64,000 nt of DNA from Arthrobacter sp. 31Y (lineage in GTDB: Bacteria > Actinomycetota > Actinomycetes > Actinomycetales > Micrococcaceae). Positions 18,493 through 25,666 of this stretch are shown one piece after another. Position 1 is the stretch's first letter. Every line of letters starts with the position of its first letter. Location: positions 43,479 through 107,478 of the forward strand of contig NZ_JAFW01000002.1 in NCBI RefSeq assembly GCF_000526335.1, written 5' to 3'. A program made the position numbers and the translations under genes. The notes below the pieces were generated by a model. The model was not told where the DNA came from. It worked only from the letters and a program-made list of their open reading frames with translations, and did not search any database.

Positions 18493-18836
18493 TATGGCGA
18501 CGGCCCTGCTCTTCCTGGTCCTTGGTGTTGCACGTTGGCCAGGCCGGCAGACAGCACGGTAATGGGACTAAAGCGATTCAGGCTCCTATTAGGTCATGTC
18601 CGCCTGGCTCAACGGGCTTGGTGCTGGTCCTGAACCGGTGGACAAATCATGAGAAAGACAGCGTTCGCACGCGTCAGGTGGGCGACGAGTCACGCCGGTT
18701 CAGGACGTTTACCATCATTACCGCATCTCCTATGATCACAGCGGATCCCCGTATCTGAAGTGGACACAGGCCAAACCGCCTCGGGAGCAGGGGGTCCTTC
18801 GGATTGTACGTGTCCGCTCCACCCCGTCTAGCCCCT
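18493..18836. other. Non-coding flank of the IS110 gene, candidate guide-RNA region
   Basis: No convincing gene is present upstream of the transposase. A perfect 12-base inverted repeat (GTCCTGAACCGG at 18627-18638 and its complement at 18695-18706) brackets 56 bases. IS110-group elements encode a bridge RNA in the non-coding end next to the transposase gene, so this flank and 17044-17226 are where one would be sought. Where the IS ends and backbone DNA begins is not visible. Confidence 0.35.
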
Positions 18837-18917
18837 CCGCAGGCTCCGGGGCCTGCGGTGCAGAAATTTCCCTCCGGCGCTCCTGCGTCGCTTATTTCCT
18901 CCGGGAATTTCCTGCAC
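18837..18917 (+). ncRNA. Structured leader element, copy 1
   Basis: The first hairpin is CCGCAGG (18837-18843), loop CTCCGGGG, CCTGCGG (18852-18858). The second is a 15-base arm pair (18858-18872 with 18903-18917, two mismatches) around a loop containing CGGCGCT and TCGCTTATTTCCT. The same layout recurs at 23774-23846 with different stem bases but the same loops. Downstream sequence to the ATG at 19054 is also alike, including the AAAAACAAC and GCTGGCCGG blocks. It is probably a cis-acting RNA in the 5' leader, about 217 bases ahead of the gene. Confidence 0.6.
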
Positions 18918-19053
18918 CTTGCCCAAGGGTAGACAGGCCTCCGTCGGCCACAGCTCCGCAAGCTTCGCCAGCAGCCAAAAACAACGGGGGAGAGGGGAAG
19001 CTGGCCGGTCACCATTGGCCACCCCACCCACCACCAGCAAAGGACCAAGGACA

Positions 19054-19329
19054 ATGACCGAAAACCGCACCATCGCCAACGGCCCGGCCCAAGCCGTGGT
19101 CTTCCTCGAAACCCTCGCCGCAATCGTTGAGAAGTCCCCCGTGGCCTACAGCGCCAGCGCAGCCGAAGACCTCGCCGCACACATCCGCGGCATGGCCGAA
19201 GCCGTCAACGCCGAGGCCCACGTGAACCCAGCCGTACTGGACACCACCCGGCAATACGCGGCGCTGGACTGGCACAACGAAGCCATAGCCGTCCTGTTCG
19301 CCGCAGAACACCGCCCGACCTTCCACTAA
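19054..19329 (+). CDS. Hypothetical protein, 91 residues, behind leader copy 1
   Basis: The ATG at 19054 follows AAAGGACCAAGGACA. The product is a small helical, Ala-rich protein (QAVVFLETLAAIVEKSP, ASAAEDLAAHIRGMAEAV, WHNEAIAVLFAAEHR) without membrane or zinc motifs. It is the first gene of a plus-strand run with 19395 and 20036. It shares its 5' leader architecture with the ParB-like gene, suggesting co-regulation with partition or maintenance functions. Family not recognised. Confidence 0.65.
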   Translation: MTENRTIANGPAQAVVFLETLAAIVEKSPVAYSASAAEDLAAHIRGMAEAVNAEAHVNPAVLDTTRQYAALDWHNEAIAVLFAAEHRPTFH

Positions 19330-19394
19330 CACCAGCCGATGGACCATTCGCCTTTCGTAGGAGGACGGTCCCCCGGAAATCAGGAGACGAGACC

Positions 19395-19787
19395 ATGGCT
19401 GAAAGCCTAGAAGTACAACAAACCGCCGAAGAGATCGAATGGTTTCCCGCGCGGGAACTGGTGGACGCCATGAAAAACGAAGGTCTGGACCTTCAGGTCG
19501 GACAGACCGGCGGCGGTACAGCCACCTTTTTCCTTCAGGAGGAAGGCAGCCACACCTTCCTAATCGGCCCCGGATCCTTCAACTGGAATGACCCCTTGGA
19601 ATCCCAGTTCACCACGGCAGAGCTCTACTACGGACCGGATCACTACGACGACGCTGGCGAACCGATGGAGTTCGCCGACGATGAAGAGAAGACCATCACG
19701 CCGGGAACTCCGATGACGGATATCGCCGAAGAAATCGCCACCAACTTCCGTCGATTCAACACCCGAGATTCAGCCAGCGCCGCATAA
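19395..19787 (+). CDS. Hypothetical acidic protein, 130 residues
   Basis: AGGAGACGAGACC precedes the ATG. The product is acidic and beta-rich in its centre (GGTATFFLQEEGSHTFLIGP, ELYYGPDHYDDAGEPMEF) and ends in a short helix. It has no signal peptide, membrane segment or known motif. It lies 65 bases after the 91-residue gene on the same strand, so the two are likely co-transcribed. Unknown function, plausible plasmid backbone gene. Confidence 0.65.
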   Translation: MAESLEVQQTAEEIEWFPARELVDAMKNEGLDLQVGQTGGGTATFFLQEEGSHTFLIGPGSFNWNDPLESQFTTAELYYGPDHYDDAGEPMEFADDEEKTITPGTPMTDIAEEIATNFRRFNTRDSASAA

Positions 19788-19816
19788 GCCGGGTGGGCCG
19801 TTCGCCTGTGTGGGCG

Positions 19817-19869
19817 GGCGGTCCGCCGCCCAGGACGAACCACAGCAACCTCACCAGCGGCGGACCGCC
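19817..19869. promoter_or_regulatory. Paired 11-base palindromes GGCGGTCCGCC / GGCGGACCGCC, site 1
   Basis: GGCGGTCCGCC (19817-19827) and GGCGGACCGCC (19859-19869) are each perfect dyads around a central T or A, spaced 42 bases start to start, about four helical turns. An equivalent pair lies at 25504-25558 after the ParB-like gene. They are candidate protein-binding sites, possibly centromere-like or operator. Confidence 0.45.
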
Positions 19870-20035
19870 GTTCAACGCCACCAAGCGCACGGCCGCCAAA
19901 AGGCGCGCCCAACCTACCTCCAGAAAGTCTCTGACATGGGACCCCATCTGAAATCGCAGCACCCGTCCTGTTGCCGACATGCGTTCCGGAGCGTGCTGGC
20001 TGAATAGTCATTCACATCAAGGGAAGGAATGTTTT

Positions 20036-20533
20036 GTGGCCATCGCGACCAGTCTGAGCATCAAGTACAAGTGCGGGCATACCCAGTCCACCGACCTGTC
20101 CAAAGTCCCGGCCGGCAGACGGAAGGCCCATGCCTACGGTTTGGGCAAGAACCGAGTTTGCGGGCGCTGCTTCGCTGCCGGAAACGCTGAGGGCCGGGAA
20201 GCATTTCTAGCCGAACGCAACGCCCAGACCCTGGCCGAAGCGGAATCGTTCGAAACCGACCACGACCTGCCTCCGCTCGAGGGAAGCGAGAAGCAAATTT
20301 CCTGGGCCACTCGAACCAGGTATGAGATGCTTTCCACCGCATTGGAGGAACTTACCGGTAACGGGGCTATGTCCGAGGAGGACTTCGTGACCCGGATCGT
20401 TGAACCTGCCCGGAAAATCCTGAAACCGAGTTGGTGGATCGACAACAAGGACGCCGAACCAGCCGACATCGAAGAACTTGTCACCACCGCCGTGGACGAG
20501 GACGAGCTGGTCGAAACCGAAAACCCCTACTAA
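20036..20533 (+). CDS. Hypothetical protein with putative zinc ribbon
   Basis: A GTG at 20036 after GGGAAGGAATG begins MAIATSLSIKYKCGHTQ. Cysteines in KCGH and VCGRCF near residues 10 and 40 could form a small zinc site. The rest is helical and acidic, ending in DEDELVETENPY, with RIVEPARKILKPSWWIDNK in the C-terminal half. The product is 165 residues. It lies downstream of the first palindrome pair and is followed by a strong terminator. Function unknown. Confidence 0.65.
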   Translation: MAIATSLSIKYKCGHTQSTDLSKVPAGRRKAHAYGLGKNRVCGRCFAAGNAEGREAFLAERNAQTLAEAESFETDHDLPPLEGSEKQISWATRTRYEMLSTALEELTGNGAMSEEDFVTRIVEPARKILKPSWWIDNKDAEPADIEELVTTAVDEDELVETENPY

Positions 20534-20551
20534 CCGCACGCGTCCCCATTC

Positions 20552-20591
20552 GAGGGCCTGACCCAAGCAGCTGCTTTCGGGACAGGCCCTC
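20552..20591 (+). terminator. Rho-independent terminator
   Basis: Nine-base stem GAGGGCCTG (20552-20560) with CAGGCCCTC (20583-20591), a 22-base loop, then TTTCGTTTG. It sits just after the stop of the 165-residue gene and ends the 19054-20533 run. Confidence 0.8.
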
Positions 20592-20635
20592 TTTCGTTTG
20601 TCTCAGCCGCCGCCACGGAAGTGGCCAACCACACG

Positions 20636-20661
20636 GCAGGTGTCCCAAATGGGACACCTGC
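20636..20661. promoter_or_regulatory. Perfect 11-base inverted repeat, probable operator
   Basis: GCAGGTGTCCC (20636-20646) and GGGACACCTGC (20651-20661) are separated by AAAT. The site lies about 120 bases ahead of the membrane-protein gene. It shares the GGTGTC half-site with the palindrome at 32455-32470. Confidence 0.5.
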
Positions 20662-20779
20662 AGCTAGCCGCTACCGGTAGGAAACCCTTCCTCGTCGTGC
20701 CTGGGATACCGGTGACATACGCGTGCGGGTGCTGGGGCGGATACCTCTGGTACGAGTCCGTCCAGGGAAGGGAAGGCAA

Positions 20780-22525
20780 GTGCCTGAGCACACCGTTCAG
20801 GCCCTCATCATGAGGGTCACGCCGCAGGCCAATATCACTGATGGGACCGGGACCACGGTCCCGGCCAAGAGCGCTGCCCAGGCATTGAAGGTCCTGGCCC
20901 GGACCGCCCGCCTGCAGGGCGGTACCATCACCGTCAAACAGCGCGGCTACGATCCTGCCGATCCGGCAGCCGGCACTGTCGTTGCAATCGGCACGGAAGG
21001 TCGGGTTACAGAGCACGAAGAGCTTGGTACCGGTCCGTGCTGGGACGTCAGTTACCACTCGTGGGTGATTGACGTTGAGCTCGAAGGCAGCTACAGCGTC
21101 CCTGGCCTCCCCACTGCCCTGGGTGACGCGCGAATGCTCGCCACCAAACACGGCCGACCGGTCATCGTGCATGTCGAGGACATCAAACCCAGTACCAGCG
21201 CGGACGCTCATATCCGCATCGAACCCGAAGACCCCGCCACCCTTGAATCCATCACGACGCATCAGGCCCCGGACTCGGTGGAAACAGAGACGGAGGCAAC
21301 CCGCACTGACACATCCGACCGGGACGTTTCGGAACCAGATCACGCGGCGGAAGCTCCTGCCAGTGAGGATTCGGTAGAGGACCAGGGCTTCAGGCCGGGG
21401 CCATCTCCTGAACCGGAAACCGCCGTTGTGCCCGGGGAATCACTAGTCGATGGCGGCGCTGTTCAGGTCGACGTCATTCCCGTTAAACAATCGGCCCAGC
21501 CGACCAGGCAGATCACGCGGCGGAGCCGCCAGTTGTTGGTGGTCCTGGTGGCTTCGGTGCTGCTCGCCGGAGGAACTACCGCGGCAGTGACCACGGTCCT
21601 GGACTCCGCAGCGCCGAAGGATGCGGCGTCGGCCGCCGCGCCCGCACCCGCGCTGTGGCAAACAGCTGCGGTCCCTGGGGAAACGACTCTTGCAGCCCAT
21701 GGAGTGCTGGTTAACACAGCACCCGGGAAAATCGAGGTTTTCTCCCTGACCGACGGCAAGAGCCTGGGTGGTGGTGTTCTGCCTGAGGGCCGGGCGCGAG
21801 TCATCTCCGGTGCCGGTGCGGTGTTCGCCGTGGTCACCAGCCCTGACGGCACAAACACCGGCTACGTCGCAAGCACCGAAGGGGTGAAGGATTTCAAAGC
21901 CGTCAAAGGCACCTTGGTAACCCGCGGGAGTGAGCCGTTCCTCCTCACCGGGTCCGGCAAGGATCAAGCCGCGCTGGTTTGGGGCAGCACCGGCTGGAAG
22001 CCGGTAGCAGCCCCGGAGGCGGGCATGGCACCGGTAGCGGCTTCAAGGGCAGGGGTCCTGTGGTTGGGCACCAACGGCAGGCTGGTCAGCGGAGGCAAAT
22101 CCCCCTCGCTGCAAAAGCCCGAGTCAGCCACGAAGATCAGCGCCTGGGTCACTGCCGATGAGACTTCCGTCGCCGTGGTTTGGGACACGCCCCAGGGCAA
22201 GGTTCTGGCCGTTCACGCCGTCGCGGACGGGAAGATCACCGGTCAGGTGCCGGTCCCGGACGGTGAAGTCCGAAAAGACGGCGAGGTCCTGCATGCAGGA
22301 ACCCAGGCGTTCACCGTTGTTTCCGGTGTTCCTGTCGCGGCCGCCTGCGCAAATCCCGTCCCGGCCGGTGGCCGGCTGTGGTGCAGCACCGATAAGACGT
22401 GGGCGGCCGGGAACGACCGCCCGCTGGCACCGGGACATACCCCTGTGCCGTCTCCGGAAGATGTGGTCATCACGGCCACGGACACGGGCTTCACCGCCTA
22501 CCCCGAAGACACAAACAACAACTAA
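20780..22525 (+). CDS. Single-pass membrane protein with cytoplasmic N-domain and external repeat domain
   Basis: This 581-residue product is read from a GTG at 20780 after GGGAAGGGAAGGCAA. Residues 1-160 form a folded domain, followed by an acidic disordered linker and basic RRSRQ. One membrane helix follows at about 250-272 (LLVVLVASVLLAGGTTAAV), then a roughly 300-residue Ala/Val-rich extracellular part with beta-propeller-like repeats (KIEVFSLTDGKSLGGG, KVLAVHAVADGKITGQVPV). It is 13 bases ahead of the LAxTG surface-protein gene. A cell-envelope role on this plasmid is inferred; the family is not recognised. Confidence 0.7.
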   Translation: MPEHTVQALIMRVTPQANITDGTGTTVPAKSAAQALKVLARTARLQGGTITVKQRGYDPADPAAGTVVAIGTEGRVTEHEELGTGPCWDVSYHSWVIDVELEGSYSVPGLPTALGDARMLATKHGRPVIVHVEDIKPSTSADAHIRIEPEDPATLESITTHQAPDSVETETEATRTDTSDRDVSEPDHAAEAPASEDSVEDQGFRPGPSPEPETAVVPGESLVDGGAVQVDVIPVKQSAQPTRQITRRSRQLLVVLVASVLLAGGTTAAVTTVLDSAAPKDAASAAAPAPALWQTAAVPGETTLAAHGVLVNTAPGKIEVFSLTDGKSLGGGVLPEGRARVISGAGAVFAVVTSPDGTNTGYVASTEGVKDFKAVKGTLVTRGSEPFLLTGSGKDQAALVWGSTGWKPVAAPEAGMAPVAASRAGVLWLGTNGRLVSGGKSPSLQKPESATKISAWVTADETSVAVVWDTPQGKVLAVHAVADGKITGQVPVPDGEVRKDGEVLHAGTQAFTVVSGVPVAAACANPVPAGGRLWCSTDKTWAAGNDRPLAPGHTPVPSPEDVVITATDTGFTAYPEDTNNN

Positions 22526-22538
22526 GGAGAAAGACCCT

Positions 22539-23363
22539 ATGGCACGTCATCGCGCCACCCCACCACCATCAGCCTTCAAACGCAAAGCAGGCCTGTCCCT
22601 GGCCGTCCTGGCAGGTGCACCGTTGCTGGCCTTGGGGCCGGTGTCTGCTGCAACTGCAGCGGACACCACCAGCCCGCCGGCAGTGGTTCAAGAGCAGACC
22701 ACCGTCGCAGCAACCGCACCGGTGACCGTAGCAGACGTCTCGGCCAAGGCACTGGCAGAAACGGCCCCCGCACGCACGCCACTCGAAGACGCGCCGGTAA
22801 AACCAGCACTCATCGACCCGGCCCCCGTCCCCGAGGAACCAGTTCCAGTGGATCCCGCACCTGTGCCTGTGGATCCGATACCGGTTGATCCAGTTCCGAC
22901 TCCCGTGGATCCGACGCCTGTTGATCCGATTCCGACTCCGGTGCCAGTGGATCCCACACCCGTCCCAGTGGATCCCACACCCGTCCCAGTTGTCCCTGAA
23001 CCAGTCCAGCCAGCGCCGGTACAGCAAGCGCCGGTACAGCAAGCGCCGGTACAGCAAGCGCCGGTACAGCAAGCGCCGGTACAGCAAGCGCCGGTAGCGG
23101 CCGCACCCGTAACAGGGGTTGCCCCTGTCAACACTGTTCAGCCGCAGCTTGCCGCCGGGCAAGCCAGAGGTACAGCGGTAGGTGCTGTTCCTGGTTCCCG
23201 CGCAGCAGTGGCCCAAACAGTTCCGGTCCAGCAGCTCGCGAACACAGGAGCCTCCGGAACAGACCAAGCCGTAGCCGGTCTGGGTTTGGGTCTGGTTCTT
23301 GCGGGCTCGGCAGCTGTAGCCCTTGGTCGCCGCAGCCATGGACGTAAGGCAGCACGGGCCTAA
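22539..23363 (+). CDS. Proline-rich LAxTG cell-wall-anchored surface protein
   Basis: The ATG at 22539 follows AAGGAGAAAGACCCT. The 274-residue product has a signal peptide (KRKAGLSLAVLAGAPLLALG, cut near AATAA) and a Pro/Val/Asp repeat region built on PVPVDP. Then come identical PVQQA repeats and a sortase signal, LANTG, followed by a hydrophobic helix (AVAGLGLGLVLAGSAAVAL) and a basic tail. LAxTG is the motif preferred by class E sortases of actinobacteria. The Pro repeats would span the wall as a stalk. With the preceding membrane protein it may form a plasmid-encoded surface module, perhaps adhesion or mating contact. Confidence 0.85.
   Translation: MARHRATPPPSAFKRKAGLSLAVLAGAPLLALGPVSAATAADTTSPPAVVQEQTTVAATAPVTVADVSAKALAETAPARTPLEDAPVKPALIDPAPVPEEPVPVDPAPVPVDPIPVDPVPTPVDPTPVDPIPTPVPVDPTPVPVDPTPVPVVPEPVQPAPVQQAPVQQAPVQQAPVQQAPVQQAPVAAAPVTGVAPVNTVQPQLAAGQARGTAVGAVPGSRAAVAQTVPVQQLANTGASGTDQAVAGLGLGLVLAGSAAVALGRRSHGRKAARA
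23013..23096 (+). repeat. 15-base perfect tandem repeat in the surface-protein gene
   Basis: Five consecutive identical units GCGCCGGTACAGCAA (23013-23087) and a partial sixth encode repeated PVQQA. No synonymous differences are seen, which implies recent expansion or ongoing slippage. The copy number probably varies between isolates and would change stalk length without changing frame. Confidence 0.9.
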
Positions 23364-23504
23364 CCACGGCACCGGGACTATTCCGGAGCTTCGAAGAAGT
23401 CAGAACACAACAGCATCAAAAGACGGGGTGCCCGGACGCGATAGTGGCTCACCGTCAAGAATCCTGAGAGCGGGTCCCGGACCAATCAGCCCCGGTCCGC
23501 TTCG

Positions 23505-23543
23505 AAAAGGCCGGCACCAGTTCAGATCTGGTGTCGGCCTTTT
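23505..23543 (+). terminator. Rho-independent terminator after the surface-protein gene
   Basis: Sixteen-base arms (23505-23520 and 23528-23543), paired throughout apart from one G-T wobble, enclose a 7-base loop, with AAAA and TTTT at the base. It lies 140 bases after the LAxTG gene; 23364-23504 contains no gene that I can see. Confidence 0.8.
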
Positions 23544-23773
23544 CGTCTGTGTGGGTAAGCGGCCTGGCCGGCAAGCCGTCCAACAATGCTTTCAAAAGAG
23601 ACCTGGTACTCGCAGGCTCGCACCAGGTAAACGGGCGTCCGCTTCGCGGCCGGCTGATGGGCGCTGCCGGTCCGTCGCAGAGCTCCTGCCCGTCATCACC
23701 TTCTTGTCTACGACGTTTTTGTGGCTGTCCTTCGGATCATATGGTCCTGCTCCGGCTCAAGCTCCTGACCCCT

Positions 23774-23883
23774 CCGTAAACTCCGGGGCCCTACGGTCCC
23801 GGGTTTCTTCGACGGCGCTTCGCTTATTTCCTTTCGAAGAAACCCGACACCTTGCCCTGACGGGAGGAGGCGCCTACGTCAGG
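23774..23883 (+). ncRNA. Structured leader element, copy 2
   Basis: Hairpin 1 is CCGTA (23774-23778) with TACGG (23792-23796) around a loop containing CTCCGGGG. Hairpin 2 is CGGGTTTCTTCGA (23800-23812) perfectly paired with 23834-23846, its loop carrying CGGCGCT and TCGCTTATTTCCT. A third stem CCTGACG/CGTCAGG follows (23856-23862, 23877-23883). Stems differ from copy 1 at 18837 while pairing is kept, and the loops match. It lies 221 bases before the ParB-like start, almost the same distance as copy 1 to its gene. Confidence 0.6.
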
Positions 23884-23994
23884 CCCATAAAGCACTGCGT
23901 GCCAGCAACAAAAACAACAACGGGGAGGAACCAGAGAGCGCTGGCCGGGTCACGCCGCTCTCCCACCCGTGCCAATGAAACAAGGAGAACCATC

Positions 23995-25368
23995 ATGACT
24001 GCCATAGCCGAAAACGCCACCGACTCCGCAGAACTCACGGTCGCGCTGCCGCGCCCGAGACTGGAGATGCTGAACCCCGCCATGCTCACTATCGCTACGA
24101 ACGTCCGCAAGGAACTGGACATGACCCCCGAGTTCCTCGACTCCGTGAAGCAGCACGGGGTGATCGTGCCGATCGTCGCGCAGATCACCGACGAAGGCGA
24201 AATCCATGTCCTTTACGGGCAGAGAAGAACCGTCGCCGCCCTCGAGGGCGGACTGGGCGAAGTGCCGGTGTACGTGTCCGAGTCACAGGCTGACGCGGAC
24301 CGGATCGCCAAACAGGTCGTGGAGAACGACCAGCGCACCGGGTTGAACGAAGCGGACCGGGCCGAGGCGTACCAGCAGCTTGCCTTGCTGGGTGTCTCCG
24401 CGACACAGATCGCGAAGCGCACGGGTGCGAAGAAAGCGGCAGTGGAGGACGCCATCAAGGCCAAATCCACGGTCACCGGGGCCAAGGCCCTGCAAGACGG
24501 TTACACCGTGGATCAGGCACTGGTGCTTGCAGAGTTTGACGGGGACGAGGAAGCCGTTGCGGAGCTTGAATCGGTCATCGCTGATGAACCCGAGTACCTT
24601 GACCACATTGCCCAGAAGCTCCGCGACGACAGGGCATCGCGGGAAGCTTTGGAAGCCCTGAGAACCGAACTCACCGCGCAGGGTAAGACCATCGTGGAGG
24701 ACGCCGGGTACTACGCCGACAGTGAAGCGATCTACGTCGAGCACCTGAACAAGGCAGACGGGGAACAAGCGACCGAAGAGGACGCCAACGCTGTGGTGAT
24801 TCAAACCAACTACCTGCGCCAGCACAAAGCATTGCCCGTGGTCACCGGGTGGGAGGAACTGGGCTTCACCCCGCGCCTTGAACGGTACACCGGAGGGACG
24901 CAGGCCGTGACCGGTCCCATGACCGAGGACCAGAAAGAAGAACGCCGGACCCTGATCGCGAACAACAAAGCGGCCGTATCGGCCGAGACGGTTCGACGGG
25001 CATTCGTGAAGACCTTGCTGTCGCGGAAGGCCGCGCCGAAGGGGTGGCAGTACTTCACCATCCACGCCATCACCCACCACCCCGAAACTGCCAGAACGTA
25101 TGACGGCGACCTCGCGGCAGAGATGATCGGGGCCAAGGCAGAAGAGTCAAAGGGTTGGGGTTGGAACCCGCTCAAGGATCACGTGGCCGGTACGAAAAAC
25201 CGTCCCGAGTTCGCGATGATCGCGCTTGTCTGCGCCGGGTACGAGAAGCAGATGCCGAAGGACGCATGGCGGAACCCGGGCCAAGTCCACAAGGACTACC
25301 TGAACCAACTCGTCACGTGGGGCTACACAGCATCAGAAACTGAGCAGATCATCATCGACGCCAACTAA
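23995..25368 (+). CDS. ParB/Srx-domain protein, plasmid partition-like
   Basis: This 457-residue protein has an N-terminal ParB nuclease-like domain: MTPEFLDSVKQHGVIVPIVA and VLYGQRRTVAALEGG (about residues 73-87, G-x-R-R box). A KorB/ParB-type helix-turn-helix follows (LGVSATQIAKRTGAKKAAVEDAIKA). The long C-terminal part is unlike chromosomal ParB. AAGGAGAACCATC precedes the ATG. There is no adjacent ParA, so it may be a plasmid ParB-like regulator rather than a classical segregation pair. Its leader is the structured element at 23774. A strong terminator follows. Confidence 0.8.
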   Translation: MTAIAENATDSAELTVALPRPRLEMLNPAMLTIATNVRKELDMTPEFLDSVKQHGVIVPIVAQITDEGEIHVLYGQRRTVAALEGGLGEVPVYVSESQADADRIAKQVVENDQRTGLNEADRAEAYQQLALLGVSATQIAKRTGAKKAAVEDAIKAKSTVTGAKALQDGYTVDQALVLAEFDGDEEAVAELESVIADEPEYLDHIAQKLRDDRASREALEALRTELTAQGKTIVEDAGYYADSEAIYVEHLNKADGEQATEEDANAVVIQTNYLRQHKALPVVTGWEELGFTPRLERYTGGTQAVTGPMTEDQKEERRTLIANNKAAVSAETVRRAFVKTLLSRKAAPKGWQYFTIHAITHHPETARTYDGDLAAEMIGAKAEESKGWGWNPLKDHVAGTKNRPEFAMIALVCAGYEKQMPKDAWRNPGQVHKDYLNQLVTWGYTASETEQIIIDAN

Positions 25369-25383
25369 CCCCGGACAAGGAAA

Positions 25384-25426
25384 AAGCGCGGACCCTAGAT
25401 ATTCGAACTATCTAGGCTCCGCGCTT
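25384..25426. terminator. Bidirectional rho-independent terminator
   Basis: Arms AAGCGCGGA-C-CCTAGATA (25384-25401) and TATCTAGG-C-TCCGCGCTT (25409-25426) pair with one C-C mismatch and a 7-base loop. T-rich tails occur on both strands. It ends the ParB-like gene and could also serve the convergent gene at 25667. Confidence 0.85.
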
Positions 25427-25503
25427 CTTTCGTACCCCATCCTACCGTGCACAAGACGTAGCCACCGAACGAGTGGCCGGCAAGTGCACCGTCGATTTAT
25501 GGT

Positions 25504-25558
25504 GGCGGTCCGCCGCCCTGCTAGCAGCTTTCGTCGTGGCCAGGTGCGGCGGACCGCC
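25504..25558. promoter_or_regulatory. Paired 11-base palindromes, site 2
   Basis: GGCGGTCCGCC (25504-25514) and GGCGGACCGCC (25548-25558) occur in the same order as at 19817-19869, spaced 44 bases. Flanking bases partly agree too. The rest of 25427-25666 has no gene. Confidence 0.45.
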
Positions 25559-25666
25559 GTTCCCGCTGGCATTGTTTTGCCCGCCCAGGTGCCGCGGATA
25601 CGGACAAGGTCCTGGTTGGCCGTTGTGGGAGAGGCAGGTGGTGCAAGCAGTCGAGCGCCTAATCCA

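Noticed and set aside
18674..19180. 168-codon minus-strand frame over the first leader element
   Set aside because: Composition is Trp/Arg/Gly filler and it overlaps both the conserved RNA element and the start of a better supported gene.
22688..23134. Repetitive antisense frame rich in Thr-Gly and possible CRISPR-like periodicity
   Set aside because: It is the reverse reading of the proline repeat region. Units are 15 bases with no spacers, so neither a gene nor a CRISPR array.
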